From the NCBI RefSeq assembly GCF_039544265.1, contig NZ_BAABLI010000011.1:62001-126000 (forward strand): a DNA stretch of 64,000 bases. The letters are read 5' to 3'. Shown piece after piece: positions 26,368-35,664 of the stretch. The translations under genes and the position numbers were made by a program. How positions within the stretch are numbered: position 1 is the stretch's first letter; every line of letters begins with the position of its first letter. This DNA comes from Corallincola platygyrae (GTDB lineage Bacteria; Pseudomonadota; Gammaproteobacteria; Enterobacterales; Neiellaceae). The notes beneath the pieces are model-generated. The model worked only from the letters and a program-made list of their open reading frames with translations, was not told the DNA's origin and searched no databases.

Positions 26368-26453
26368 TCGAGAACAGACTCCTTCATCCTACGGAGGTCG
26401 GTAATCCTACCCCTTTGCTGGTTTCTCGGGCAATACAAGCATCCATGTGGAAG

Positions 26454-29400
26454 CTATTTGTTTATAGGCGGATCGGCTTGCTGGGTATCGTGGGCGTGAA
26501 AGATATTTTTAAGCGCCACTCTCAGATCATCATTCAGCATAAACAAGCAAGGCAGCAGTAGCAGTGAAATCAGGGTGCCAAAGACGACGCCCCACGCCAT
26601 GGTCATCACCATTGGTGCCACAAAGGGATTGTAGCCACCTAACCCATATGCCGTAGGCAATAAACCTACTAGCGTAGTAAGGGAGGTGATCACAATCGGC
26701 CTGAACCTTCGGGTGGCAAGCACTGCCACTTTCTCTGGATCACCACCATGCGCCTCTTTGTTCAAGGTGAATATCATCACAACGGCATCATTGACCAGCA
26801 CACCCACCAGCCCCAAGACACCGATCAACGCCATAAAGCTCAGCGGAAGCCCTTGAATCGCAAAGGTCAGGAAAACGCCCATGATTGAGAAAGGCAACAC
26901 GGCCATCACCAGCAGTGGTTGGGAAAAGGAGTTAAACAGGACCACTAACACCAGCAGGATAAGCATCAGACACCCTGCAAACGCAAACCCTAACTCAGTG
27001 TAACTGGCCCGATGCTGCTCAATTTCGCCTCCTTGATAGAAGGTGACATCGGGATAGCGTACAGACCAATCCTGGGCCGCAATAAATTGACTGAGTTGCT
27101 CATTCACCGTGACAACATCTGTCTGGCTGCGATCTATTTCGGCATATACAGTCACAGTGCGGCGACCATTATGGCGCTTAATATCTGCCTCACCCGGGCG
27201 AAGGGAAAAATCAGCGACAGAACTCAGGGCGACGGCTTTGCCAAGCTCATTGACCACAAACAGATCCCTCAGGGTTGAGAGTTTCTCTCTCGCCTGCGGG
27301 GGCAATCTCAGCCTGAAATAGATCCGCTCTGCGGCAAGTTGTTGCTCAGAAATCAACAGGCCATCCATCGCAATACGAACGGCATCAGCGACCTGCTTCA
27401 CACTCAAATGATAGGACGCCAGGTTGTGATGATTGAACTGAAGGTCCACAATCGCCTTGCCGGTACGATCACTATCCCAGACTTGCGTCACCCCTTGCAC
27501 ACGCTTCAGATACTGCTTAATACTGGCTGCAATGACACGTTTATCTGTGCCATCTGACATCACTTCCAATTCAACCGGCTTACCGATAATGGGCGCATCG
27601 CTCATTGGTTCAACTCTCAGCATGACAAAGCCTTGAAGAGATTGTGTCACCTGCTTGAGCTCAGCCAGCGTCTGTCTTTGGTCTTGTTGCACCTGGTTTT
27701 GTGGTTTTAAAAACACGGTCACAATCGCCCAGGCTTGGTTTCTTCCCATGGATCCGCCATAGGGATCAGTATCATGGTGACCAATCTGACTGGTGATGTT
27801 CAAAAGATCCGATGCTGGCACGGTTTGTCGCACGAGTTGTTCGATCTCTTCTACCCGCTCCACGCTTTGCTCGAAAGCAGTGCCATTGGGCAGCTCGACT
27901 GAAATATGGATAGTATCGACGGCGGTTTCAGGATAGAGCTGAAACCTTACCAAAGAGCCACTCACTGCAGTGACCACGATAAAAACCGTCACCATGCCGA
28001 ACACTGCCAACTTGCGCCGTCGCAATAAGTAGCGCATGACCTTTTGATAGCGATGCTGAAGCTGATTGAGCCAAATGCGGGGACGAACTTTAAACTCGCT
28101 ATGTGCCAGGTGAGCAGGTAGCAGAAACTTACTCTCAAACAATGACGCCAACAGTGTCATGCCCACCACAAGAGGAATTGCGGCAACAAACTTGCCTTCC
28201 AGCCCACCCAGGAAGGTGATGGGTACAAATGCCAGTATGGTGGTAAGCACACTGACCAGAACGGGTGCCGCAATATCTTTAGTGCCGAGAATGGCAGAAT
28301 CGACCGATGTTAACCCTTGCTCCTTTCGTACCTGAATCGCTTCGCCTGTGACAATGGCATCATCCACCAACATTCCCAACACCAGGATTATCGACATCAA
28401 GGTGAGGCTGTTAACAGAAAGCCCGAACATCAACATGCCGCAGAAAGTGGCCAAGACCGCAAATGGCAATCCGACACTGACCCAGAACGCCATGCGGCCA
28501 CCCAAAAATAACCACAAGATTAGAAAAACAGATATCAGCCCAAGTACAGCATTGCTCACCAACGCATCCAACATGTCGTAGGTAAATCGAGATACGTCGT
28601 TAACCAGTTTAAGCTCGACGCCAGGTGCCGGAGATGACTCGTCCAGCAACGCACGAATGCTGGCGATGGTTTTCAATTCGTCAGCAGAGCCTTGTTTCTT
28701 AATCAGCAGGGCGATCCCCAGTTGACCATCGCTGCGGAGCTGCACCGACCAATCTTCAAACGTTCTTACTACTTGGGCGACATCTCTGAGGCGAACTTCA
28801 TTCCCCGGCTGCGCACTTCGAATGATGACATCAGCCACCTCCAGCGGGTCATCAAACTGGCCCACTGTCAGCACCTTTTTCTCGCCAACCAGAGAAGCCA
28901 AGGAACCGCCACTGTCACGGACATTTCGGAGCTGTATCGCCTGTTGGATCTCGCTGTATCCAATGCCGAGCTGCCACAGCTTTCGCAGGTCAGGTTCAAT
29001 ACTTATTTCTGGGCGTCGATACCCTAACCTCTCAACACCAGCGACACCCGGTGTCGCCCGGAGCTTTTGCTCCCATAACCGGGCCTGTTGTCGGAGCACA
29101 AGTTCTGAGGCCGGCCCAGTAATATGCAACTCTGCCACCGCTAAATTGTCGGTAGAGAGGGCCTCTACCAAGGGCTTATCAATCAGGTCGCTGGGCAGTT
29201 TTGATTGGGCTCGATCAACCGCGCGCTGCACGTCAGACAAGCGCTTAAACGACTGCGCCTGCTCGGTGTCTGGGTCTAAGATCACTGTAATCAGAGAAAG
29301 GTTTTCCATGCTTCGTGACAACACTTTACTGACCCCATTAACCTTCAGTATCTCCTCTTCAAGGGGGGCAGAAATGGACAGCTCTATCTCTTCTGGCCCG

Positions 29401-29588
29401 GCGCCAGCCTTGGTCGTTGTGACATTGATAATGCCCATCTCTATCTTCGGCACCACTTCATAGCGCAGCACAACCAAACTCATCAGGCCCAAAACCAGCA
29501 CCAGCGCCATGACCAGATGTCCAAGTTTTGGACGTAAAATAAAGAGGTTTAGCCAGTAGTTTTTAGCACTGCTTTTATTGGGGTGCAT
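26454..29588 (-). CDS. RND efflux transporter permease
   Basis: A 1044-residue inner-membrane pump from ATG 29588 with GAGGTG upstream; a TTG 12 bases earlier is less likely. It has the RND plan: helix 1 at about 25-45, a large periplasmic loop, helices 2-6 around 335-485 with the proton-relay pair LVDDAIV in helix 4, a second loop, and helices 8-12 with LVNDAVVMI in helix 10. Length and motifs fit the HAE-1-like drug/lipophile branch rather than heavy-metal CzcA. The gene overlaps the adaptor gene by 14 bases. No outer-membrane factor is encoded in the operon; the TolC at 60359-61675 is a candidate channel. Confidence 0.93.
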   Translation of the reverse strand: MHPNKSSAKNYWLNLFILRPKLGHLVMALVLVLGLMSLVVLRYEVVPKIEMGIINVTTTKAGAGPEEIELSISAPLEEEILKVNGVSKVLSRSMENLSLITVILDPDTEQAQSFKRLSDVQRAVDRAQSKLPSDLIDKPLVEALSTDNLAVAELHITGPASELVLRQQARLWEQKLRATPGVAGVERLGYRRPEISIEPDLRKLWQLGIGYSEIQQAIQLRNVRDSGGSLASLVGEKKVLTVGQFDDPLEVADVIIRSAQPGNEVRLRDVAQVVRTFEDWSVQLRSDGQLGIALLIKKQGSADELKTIASIRALLDESSPAPGVELKLVNDVSRFTYDMLDALVSNAVLGLISVFLILWLFLGGRMAFWVSVGLPFAVLATFCGMLMFGLSVNSLTLMSIILVLGMLVDDAIVTGEAIQVRKEQGLTSVDSAILGTKDIAAPVLVSVLTTILAFVPITFLGGLEGKFVAAIPLVVGMTLLASLFESKFLLPAHLAHSEFKVRPRIWLNQLQHRYQKVMRYLLRRRKLAVFGMVTVFIVVTAVSGSLVRFQLYPETAVDTIHISVELPNGTAFEQSVERVEEIEQLVRQTVPASDLLNITSQIGHHDTDPYGGSMGRNQAWAIVTVFLKPQNQVQQDQRQTLAELKQVTQSLQGFVMLRVEPMSDAPIIGKPVELEVMSDGTDKRVIAASIKQYLKRVQGVTQVWDSDRTGKAIVDLQFNHHNLASYHLSVKQVADAVRIAMDGLLISEQQLAAERIYFRLRLPPQAREKLSTLRDLFVVNELGKAVALSSVADFSLRPGEADIKRHNGRRTVTVYAEIDRSQTDVVTVNEQLSQFIAAQDWSVRYPDVTFYQGGEIEQHRASYTELGFAFAGCLMLILLVLVVLFNSFSQPLLVMAVLPFSIMGVFLTFAIQGLPLSFMALIGVLGLVGVLVNDAVVMIFTLNKEAHGGDPEKVAVLATRRFRPIVITSLTTLVGLLPTAYGLGGYNPFVAPMVMTMAWGVVFGTLISLLLLPCLFMLNDDLRVALKNIFHAHDTQQADPPINK

Positions 29589-30654
29589 GGTCCACCTCAA
29601 TCTGAACGGGACTGCCCTGAGTCAGGCGGTCAGCGCCAATCACAACCACCACATCATCTGACTTTGCACCAGATAAAATGACCAGGTTGTCATTCAATCC
29701 CAATCCCAACTGAACGGCTCGGCGATGAGCCTTTTCATTCTTTACCGTATATATGACATGTTCACCACCGTCGGCTACGACCGCAGACTCAGGCAGGAGC
29801 AAGACACCTTCCTGAGGCACGGTTTGCACAGCGACGCTCACACTCATCCCCGCCTTGAAGCGATGATCAGCATTATCCAATAACAGTCTTACTTCGTAGT
29901 TTCCGGTATTTGAAGAAGCATTCGATGCAATGGATGTGATCCTGGCGCTCGCCTCACCAAACACGGTGTCAACAATGGCGTTATTCCCCAACCGTAATAG
30001 CGGCAGCATTTTCTCACCAACAAACACAGACACCCGCAAATTGCTGTCGGTTTCCAGTTCGAACAGTGGCGCATACGCTTCGGCGTTTTCTCCAGGCTCA
30101 ACCAAGCGAGTACGAATGACACCAGCGGCAGGGCTTCGTAATTCAGCATTGTTGAGGTCTTGCAACACGACTTGTAGTTCACTTTCCAAAGTCATCACCA
30201 GCGCTTGGGCCGAATCAAAATCAGCTTGCGCATTGTCTAGCTGTTGCTGAGATACCGTATTGCTGACGATGAGTTCACGCTGTCGAGACAGTGACAGCTC
30301 GGCATGGGTGCGCTGACTTTGTGCTTGCTCCAATCGATGCTGGATTTGGCGGCGCTTTAGCAAGATTTTACGCATATCAAATCGCAACAAAGGCTGACCT
30401 TTCGATACCCGCAAGCCTTCTTTCACCAGCACCTCTGCTACCGGCGCAGAAAAGTCTGCACTGATGGCAACGGACGACGTGGGCTCAAGCACACCATAGA
30501 GATTGAGCGAGCCTTGGAGCTGACGGGGTTTTAAGGTGATGACTTCAACCGGGATCGGTTTAACAGACGGCAGCGAGACCTTTTCCGCCTCCATTTTCTC
30601 TTCGCAGGCGGTTACCATCAGCACCATCACTAAGCTCAGCCACATCCGAATCAC
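29575..30654 (-). CDS. RND periplasmic adaptor (membrane fusion) lipoprotein
   Basis: A 359-residue HlyD/AcrA-type adaptor. The N-terminus has a short hydrophobic segment and lipobox VTAC (Cys about 17), so it is likely lipid-anchored. Then come a barrel-sandwich/lipoyl half, a coiled-coil hairpin (about 90-165), the second lipoyl half (SPAAGVIRTRLVEPGE) and beta-barrel and membrane-proximal domains (KAGMSVSVAVQT, LLLPESAVV). It couples the RND pump to an outer-membrane channel. The GTG start at 30654 overlaps the TetR stop (GTGA); an ATG nine bases later is the alternative. Confidence 0.9.
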   Translation of the reverse strand: MIRMWLSLVMVLMVTACEEKMEAEKVSLPSVKPIPVEVITLKPRQLQGSLNLYGVLEPTSSVAISADFSAPVAEVLVKEGLRVSKGQPLLRFDMRKILLKRRQIQHRLEQAQSQRTHAELSLSRQRELIVSNTVSQQQLDNAQADFDSAQALVMTLESELQVVLQDLNNAELRSPAAGVIRTRLVEPGENAEAYAPLFELETDSNLRVSVFVGEKMLPLLRLGNNAIVDTVFGEASARITSIASNASSNTGNYEVRLLLDNADHRFKAGMSVSVAVQTVPQEGVLLLPESAVVADGGEHVIYTVKNEKAHRRAVQLGLGLNDNLVILSGAKSDDVVVVIGADRLTQGSPVQIEVDHAPQ

Positions 30655-31250
30655 ACAACCCCCTGAGCAATACTGTTGCAGAATATTCGGCAGAAACTTC
30701 GCCAGTTTTCACGACACTGTTCTGGCGTATTCAACAAGTACCAATGCAACATGGTTCCGCCTAAATGGGCGTCTATAATCTGTACGGCAGCCGTGATTTG
30801 TTTGTCGCTTAAGTCAGGAAACAGATAGCGTACAACTTCGGAATATTGTGCAAGGCTATGCTGAAACAGCTTGCGCACTTTTTCTTGAAAAACCGGCTCA
30901 AATACTGCCTGCTGAACGAATGCCAGCATCGCTTTTACCTTTACCGGCTCCTGCTCCATCAGATAAAACACCTGCTCACCTATGTCGGTCAGGTACGCTT
31001 CTAAACTGGGATAAGAGGGTTTTTCCTCAGCGCCGGTATACATAAAACTATCAATTAATGACTGCAGCGCAGCGAGTTTGACGGCATCCAGATTTTCAAA
31101 GTGGTGATACAGCGCGCCTTTGCTTGCACCTACTTCCTTGCTCAACATGGCTGCCGAAAACTCAATCGGCCCCTTTGTACCAAAGAGCTCGATGGTCTTT
31201 TCAATGACGCGCTGTTTCATCTGTATCGCTGCAAGTTCTTTCTTATTCAT
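30651..31250 (-). CDS. TetR-family repressor of the adjacent efflux operon
   Basis: A 199-residue regulator. The N-terminal helix-turn-helix (about 12-58) shows VIEKTIELFGTKG, SKEVGASKGALYHHFENLDAV, typical of TetR/AcrR. The remaining helical ligand domain (65-190) is diverse, as usual. It is the first gene of a TetR-adaptor-RND operon with overlapping stops and starts. Inference: it represses this operon through the dyad at 31293-31302, and is released by a pump substrate. Confidence 0.9.
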   Translation of the reverse strand: MNKKELAAIQMKQRVIEKTIELFGTKGPIEFSAAMLSKEVGASKGALYHHFENLDAVKLAALQSLIDSFMYTGAEEKPSYPSLEAYLTDIGEQVFYLMEQEPVKVKAMLAFVQQAVFEPVFQEKVRKLFQHSLAQYSEVVRYLFPDLSDKQITAAVQIIDAHLGGTMLHWYLLNTPEQCRENWRSFCRIFCNSIAQGVV

Positions 31251-31277
31251 AACGTTCTCAATTCATCTGCTAATAAA

Positions 31278-31307
31278 AGCATAGATCAATACCGACCGTT
31301 CGTTCAA
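31278..31307 (-). promoter_or_regulatory. Promoter with TetR-type operator candidate
   Basis: On the minus strand TTGAAC (31307-31302) and TATGCT (31283-31278) are 18 bases apart. The spacer contains CGAACGGTCG (31302-31293), an imperfect dyad with 8 of 10 positions symmetric, placed where binding would block RNA polymerase. Confidence 0.5.
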
Positions 31308-31452
31308 TATTTTAATATAGTGATGCAACGACCATGCTGATCAACAGGCAGGTCATCGAGTTTGACGATGAGTAAAGCAAGAAATGAAGCGCAGAAAGTG
31401 AGAGTTGAGCGACTTAAAAAATGGGAAATGCCGCGCGGGAGCAACTCTGCCT

Positions 31453-31482
31453 ACCCAGGAGAGCTAAACCGCTCTCCTGGGT
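31453..31482. other. Strong stem-loop without T tract downstream of the S9 peptidase gene
   Basis: ACCCAGGAGAG and CTCTCCTGGGT form a perfect 11-base stem with an 8-base loop, 30 bases beyond the peptidase stop. There is no T run on either side, so it may protect the 3' end of the mRNA or be a weak terminator. Confidence 0.55.
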
Positions 31483-31511
31483 AAACAAAGGTATTCAGTT
31501 AACTGGGAACT

Positions 31512-33563
31512 TTACTTTTCAGTCCAGGCATCCATCCAACGGAACACTTCGGAATACCACTGCTTGAGGTTATCCATATTGAGGATCCAGTGGTTTTCTT
31601 CTGGGTACATAATCAAACGGCTGGGAATGTTACGACGCTGCAGCGCGGTAAATGCCGCCAGGCCTTGGTCGTAAGGTACACGGAAGTCTTTCTCGCCGTG
31701 GATGACCAGCATTGGCGTCTGCCAGTTCTCAACATAGTCAGCCGGGTTGAACTTGGTGTAGTCTTCGCTGCCATCCCATTGTGGGCCGCCCCACTCGTGC
31801 TCTGGGAACCAAAGCTCTTCGGTGGTGGCATAGAAGCCAGGCAGATCATACAAACCCGCGTGGTTTACCAGGCACTTGAAACCATCGTTCCATTTACCTG
31901 CGATCCAGTTGATCATGTAACCACCGTAAGACGCGCCAAGTGCACAAGCGTTATTGGCGTCCAGCCACGCCTGTTGCTCAGCAACAGCCGCAAAGCCTTT
32001 CTGTAGATCTTCCAGTGGCTTGCCACCCCAATCACGAGAAATGGAGTTGGTGAACTCCTGGCCGTAGCCAGTAGAGCCGTGGAAATCGATCATCACCACG
32101 CCATAGCCCTGTGCCGCCCAAAGCTGAGCATTCCAGCGGTAATGGAACATGTTGCCAAATGAGCCTTGTGGACCACCGTGAATCAGGAACGCTACCGGAT
32201 ACTTCTGGCCCTTCTTAAAGCCAACCGGTTTCACCCAATAGCCGTAAACAGTTTCATCGTTCCAGCCTTTAAAAGTGAATTGTTCGAAATCACCGAAACT
32301 GATCTCTTTCAAATGGTCAGCATTCACTGCGGTCAGCGCATAAACCTTATTGTTCGCCAAGCTCAGTGCCTTAATCTCTTTTGGCGCATTCAAAGCGTGA
32401 CGGGTAAACACCAGCTTGCCACCTGCAAACTGCAAGTCACCCACATAGCCATCGGCATAAAGGCGCTCGACCTTGTCGTTGGCAATATCGATTTCAAAGA
32501 TGCTGCGCTGACCCAAGTCCTGCGCACTCACATAAAGCGTTTTACCATCGTTGGAAAACACTAAGCCACCGGTAGAGCGGTCCCAATCAGCCGCCACTTC
32601 GTGTGTTTTACCGCTCTTCAGGTCCATCAGCATGATGCCAAAACGGTCCGCTTCAAAACCTGGCTTTATCATGGCTAGATAAGCCAGCGTTTTACCATCT
32701 GGCGACAGCACAGGATGTGCATCCCACGCTTTGTTTTGTTCTGTCAGGTTTTGAGGCTTGTTACCACCAACTTTGACGGCATATAGATCGTAATTGGTAT
32801 GCCAAGGCTGATCTGGACCAGGCGCCTTCGCAGTAAAGATAACCTGCGCACCATCATGGGTAATCGCAACCTCTTCCATTCCTGAGAATGGACGGGCAGG
32901 CACATCAGTTTGCCAGTTTGGCATCAAATCAGTGGCATCTGTGATTTTGCCCTTGGCGTCGGGAGTGGCGCTAAACAGATGACGTTTCCATTTAGGCAGC
33001 CAGGTATCCCAGTGGCGCACCATCAGCTGATCATAGACACGACCGGTCGCTTTTTCTTCAGCAGCTTTCTGTTTGCTTTTTACTGTGCAATCCAATGTCT
33101 CGCACTCAGGATCAACGCTGATAGACAGGACAAAGGTTTGGCCGTTTTTCGCGATCTTAAATCCTTCAATATCCAGTGGCAGATCAGAGACCTGAACCGC
33201 CTCGCCCCCCGTCAGGCTGAGGAACCAGATCTGGCTGGAACCGCTACGGCCGGTGAGAAAGTAGATACCACTATTATCGGGTGCCCAAACAACATTGTGC
33301 TCACCTGTGCTACTGGTGATTTGGCGAGCGACGCCATTCTCTCTCAGCGGTTTCAGGTAGAGGTAATTGGTTTTGGCTTTGTCACCGACGGCTGGCGAGT
33401 TCACGCCATACACCAGGTGATGACCGTTGGGAGATACAGCTACGCTGTGAATCTTGTTGAGTTCGGATATTTTGTCCACGGTTAAGCCCTGAGGCTTGGC
33501 GTGAACCGATGTTGCGGCGGAAGCAGCGAACAGAGACAGCAATAACAGCAGGCTCTTGCGCAT
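31512..33563 (-). CDS. Secreted S9-family prolyl-oligopeptidase-type dipeptidyl/acylaminoacyl peptidase
   Basis: A 683-residue protein from ATG 33563 with AAGGAG upstream and a signal peptide ending near VHA-KP. An N-terminal beta-propeller of about 400 residues (repeats such as APDNSGIYFLTGRSG and SPDGKTLAYLA) precedes an alpha/beta-hydrolase domain with HGGPQGSFG (oxyanion region), nucleophile Ser in GASYGGYM (about 543), Asp in HGEKDFRVP (about 624) and His in EENHWIL (about 657). It resembles the S9C/dipeptidyl-peptidase 5 branch, which releases dipeptides from peptide N-termini, and would act in the periplasm. It is monocistronic. Confidence 0.9.
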   Translation of the reverse strand: MRKSLLLLLSLFAASAATSVHAKPQGLTVDKISELNKIHSVAVSPNGHHLVYGVNSPAVGDKAKTNYLYLKPLRENGVARQITSSTGEHNVVWAPDNSGIYFLTGRSGSSQIWFLSLTGGEAVQVSDLPLDIEGFKIAKNGQTFVLSISVDPECETLDCTVKSKQKAAEEKATGRVYDQLMVRHWDTWLPKWKRHLFSATPDAKGKITDATDLMPNWQTDVPARPFSGMEEVAITHDGAQVIFTAKAPGPDQPWHTNYDLYAVKVGGNKPQNLTEQNKAWDAHPVLSPDGKTLAYLAMIKPGFEADRFGIMLMDLKSGKTHEVAADWDRSTGGLVFSNDGKTLYVSAQDLGQRSIFEIDIANDKVERLYADGYVGDLQFAGGKLVFTRHALNAPKEIKALSLANNKVYALTAVNADHLKEISFGDFEQFTFKGWNDETVYGYWVKPVGFKKGQKYPVAFLIHGGPQGSFGNMFHYRWNAQLWAAQGYGVVMIDFHGSTGYGQEFTNSISRDWGGKPLEDLQKGFAAVAEQQAWLDANNACALGASYGGYMINWIAGKWNDGFKCLVNHAGLYDLPGFYATTEELWFPEHEWGGPQWDGSEDYTKFNPADYVENWQTPMLVIHGEKDFRVPYDQGLAAFTALQRRNIPSRLIMYPEENHWILNMDNLKQWYSEVFRWMDAWTEK

Positions 33564-33740
33564 GAATGGCTCCTTGTTAACTCTGGAATGGTTTAAGTTT
33601 TAATTGTTGTGGCGCTAGTTTACGCAGTCATTGGGGCAATTTCGAATGGTTGAAGCGAAGAAGAGATCGCTGAAGTGTAAAGGTACAGCTGGAAAAGAGT
33701 AAGCAGATCAAGGAATGCTCCTCGAGAAGATAATCCAAAA

Positions 33741-33768
33741 CGAAAAAACCCAGCCATAAGGCTGGGTT
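33741..33768 (-). terminator. Terminator of the tRNA-Leu gene
   Basis: The stem AACCCAGCC/GGCTGGGTT with loop ATAA is followed on the minus strand by a T6 run. It starts 9 bases past the tRNA 3' end. Confidence 0.9.
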
Positions 33769-33776
33769 TCCGAATT

Positions 33777-33863
33777 TGGTACCAGTGGGCGGACTTGAAC
33801 CGCCACGCCCGCAAAGGCAACGGATTTTGAATCCGTCATGTCTACCAATTCCATCACACTGGC
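33777..33863 (-). tRNA. tRNA-Leu (anticodon CAA)
   Basis: An 87-nt class II tRNA with encoded CCA. On the minus strand the acceptor arms are GCCAGTG and CACTGGT, the D-loop contains GGTAGAC, the anticodon stem ACGGA/TCCGT encloses TTCAAAA with anticodon CAA (reads UUG), there is a long variable arm typical of tRNA-Leu, and the T-arm has GGTTCAAGTCC. The first pair G1-U72 is a wobble, unlike the G-C usual in Leu tRNAs. It stands alone with its own promoter and terminator. Confidence 0.95.
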
Positions 33864-33932
33864 AATGAATTTTAAGGCTTCCGCCTGACGTTACCGGGGT
33901 GAATTGGTGTCCACCAGTAACGAAGTGCGCTC

Positions 33933-33960
33933 ATTATACGTATTCATGTTGCGCTGACAA
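33933..33960 (-). promoter_or_regulatory. Promoter of tRNA-Leu
   Basis: On the minus strand TTGTCA (33960-33955) and a perfect TATAAT (33938-33933) are 16 bases apart, with GAGCGC just after the -10 box, a GC-rich discriminator of the kind found at stringently controlled stable-RNA promoters. The predicted leader is about 60 bases. Confidence 0.75.
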
Positions 33961-34056
33961 GCCCCGTTTGCGCGACCGCACAAATAACATACAGAGCGAA
34001 GAAAAATCATCTGATACACTAGCTGCGCACTAACGCCAACTTGATAAGAGCGAGCT

Positions 34057-34557
34057 ATGCCAAAACACCCTCATGCTGACTTTCCCCGTGCCGGATTTTT
34101 GCGTCGATTAGGCGCTTTTATATACGACGCCTTGCTGGTTGCTGCCATTTATATGGTTGCAGGCGCCGTTGCCATGCTGTTTACGGTAATACTGGAAAAA
34201 CTCGGTTTGATTTCACTTGAAGGATATCAGGATATGGCTGAGTACCTGGGCGTTCAGCCTTGGTTCAGTTTCTATCTGGCAGTGTGTATCTGTAGCTTTT
34301 TCTGCTGGTTTTGGGTTCGCAGTGGTCAAACCCTTGGCATGCGCGCCTGGCGCCTGAAAGTGCAAAATGAAGATGGTACGCCTATCACTTTTACTCAGGC
34401 ACTTATTCGTTTGTTTACCGCAGCGATGGGGTTGGGCAATCTTCTAGTAATTTTTGACCGCCGCCAAAAGCGCGCATTTCAAGATTACATGGCGGATTGT
34501 GTGGTTGTTGTGCTTAGCAAAGAGGCGAATCAACTCAAAAACTGGCAGGGTGTTTAG
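34057..34557 (+). CDS. RDD-family membrane protein
   Basis: A 166-residue protein. The RDD signature is RRLGAFIYDALLVAAIY near the N-terminus, followed by three membrane helices (about 24-48, 70-92 and 118-138), GQTLGMRAWRLKV and QKRAFQDYMADCVVV. The family is widespread and mostly uncharacterised; some members are linked to ion transport. It is commonly found near the lptG/lptF genes in gammaproteobacteria, and here lies convergent to lptG with a 39-base gap. Confidence 0.88.
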   Translation: MPKHPHADFPRAGFLRRLGAFIYDALLVAAIYMVAGAVAMLFTVILEKLGLISLEGYQDMAEYLGVQPWFSFYLAVCICSFFCWFWVRSGQTLGMRAWRLKVQNEDGTPITFTQALIRLFTAAMGLGNLLVIFDRRQKRAFQDYMADCVVVVLSKEANQLKNWQGV

Positions 34558-34596
34558 CATATTCAGGCCCTGCCAATGAAGAGAGTGTCGGTGCAA

Positions 34597-35664
34597 CTAG
34601 GTATTTCGCCGCAGTAGTAGCACCGCAACTCCGGTAAACAAGATACCCGGCAGCGCAGCTCCCAGGAACGGTGGCATTTGGTAGACCAGCGCAATCGGTC
34701 CGAATATCTGCTCACAAATATAGAAAGTGAAACCTGCCACAATTCCCATCAGGATCCTCGCCCCCATGGTCACTGATCGCAGTGGCCCAAACACAAACGA
34801 CAACGCCAGCAGCATCATCACAGCAATGGTCATGGGTTGTAGCAACTTGCGCCAAAACGCCAGTTGATAGCGGGACGGCTCCTGGTTGCTGTTTTCCAGA
34901 TAGGCAATGTAGTCAGAAAGCCCTTGCAGCGACAGCGCTTCAGGTTTCACTGTTACCACACTGAGTTTTTCAGGGGTCAGATACGAGTTCCAGAAGTCGG
35001 TAGGCTGATAGCGATGACTCACTTTAAGCTCTTCAAACTGGGTGAAGTTGACGTCTTCAAGCTGCCAAACACTGCCCTTGAACTCCGCGGTACGCGCGGA
35101 AACGATGCGGTGCAGATCTAACTTGCGGTCAAACTCATAAATGGTGACCTGCCCCAATGAGTTCTCATCAACCACTTCACCAATATTGACAAAACTGTCG
35201 CCATCTTTAGCCCATATCCCTCGTTCCGACGTAATCAGGCTACCGCCGGATAACTCCTGAGCCCGCAACTCTTTCGCCATACGCTCGGCGACAGGGGCGC
35301 CATACTCGCCCAGCGCCATCACCAGCAGCATCAGTGGGATGGCGGTTTTCATCACCGACCCCGTGATCTGCAAACGAGACAATCCCGCCGCCTGCATCAC
35401 CACTAGTTCGCTGTTGGACGCCAACATGCCCAGGCCAATCAATGCACCCAGCAATACCGCCATGGGAAAGAACATTTCGATATCACGGGGCACACTCAAC
35501 AAGGTAAACAGCAAGGCATCTGTCATCTCATAGGTGCCTTTGCCTACACGGCGCAACTGACCCACAAACTTGAGGATGCCAGATAAACCAACCAGTACTA
35601 CCAAGCAGAGCGAAGAGGTAGCGATAATGGTTCGACCGATATAGAGGTCAAGCAGCTTAATCAT
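34597..35664 (-). CDS. lptG: LPS export ABC transporter permease LptG
   Basis: A 355-residue YjgP/YjgQ-family permease. Six membrane helices are expected: three at the N-terminus (about 12-35, 55-78 and 98-120) and three at the C-terminus (about 270-345), with a periplasmic beta-jellyroll between (WAKDGDSFVNIGEV..., YRQPTD-like region). With LptF and LptB it extracts LPS from the inner membrane and loads it on LptC/LptA. Its ATG overlaps the lptF stop by four bases, so it is translationally coupled. Confidence 0.95.
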   Translation of the reverse strand: MIKLLDLYIGRTIIATSSLCLVVLVGLSGILKFVGQLRRVGKGTYEMTDALLFTLLSVPRDIEMFFPMAVLLGALIGLGMLASNSELVVMQAAGLSRLQITGSVMKTAIPLMLLVMALGEYGAPVAERMAKELRAQELSGGSLITSERGIWAKDGDSFVNIGEVVDENSLGQVTIYEFDRKLDLHRIVSARTAEFKGSVWQLEDVNFTQFEELKVSHRYQPTDFWNSYLTPEKLSVVTVKPEALSLQGLSDYIAYLENSNQEPSRYQLAFWRKLLQPMTIAVMMLLALSFVFGPLRSVTMGARILMGIVAGFTFYICEQIFGPIALVYQMPPFLGAALPGILFTGVAVLLLRRNT

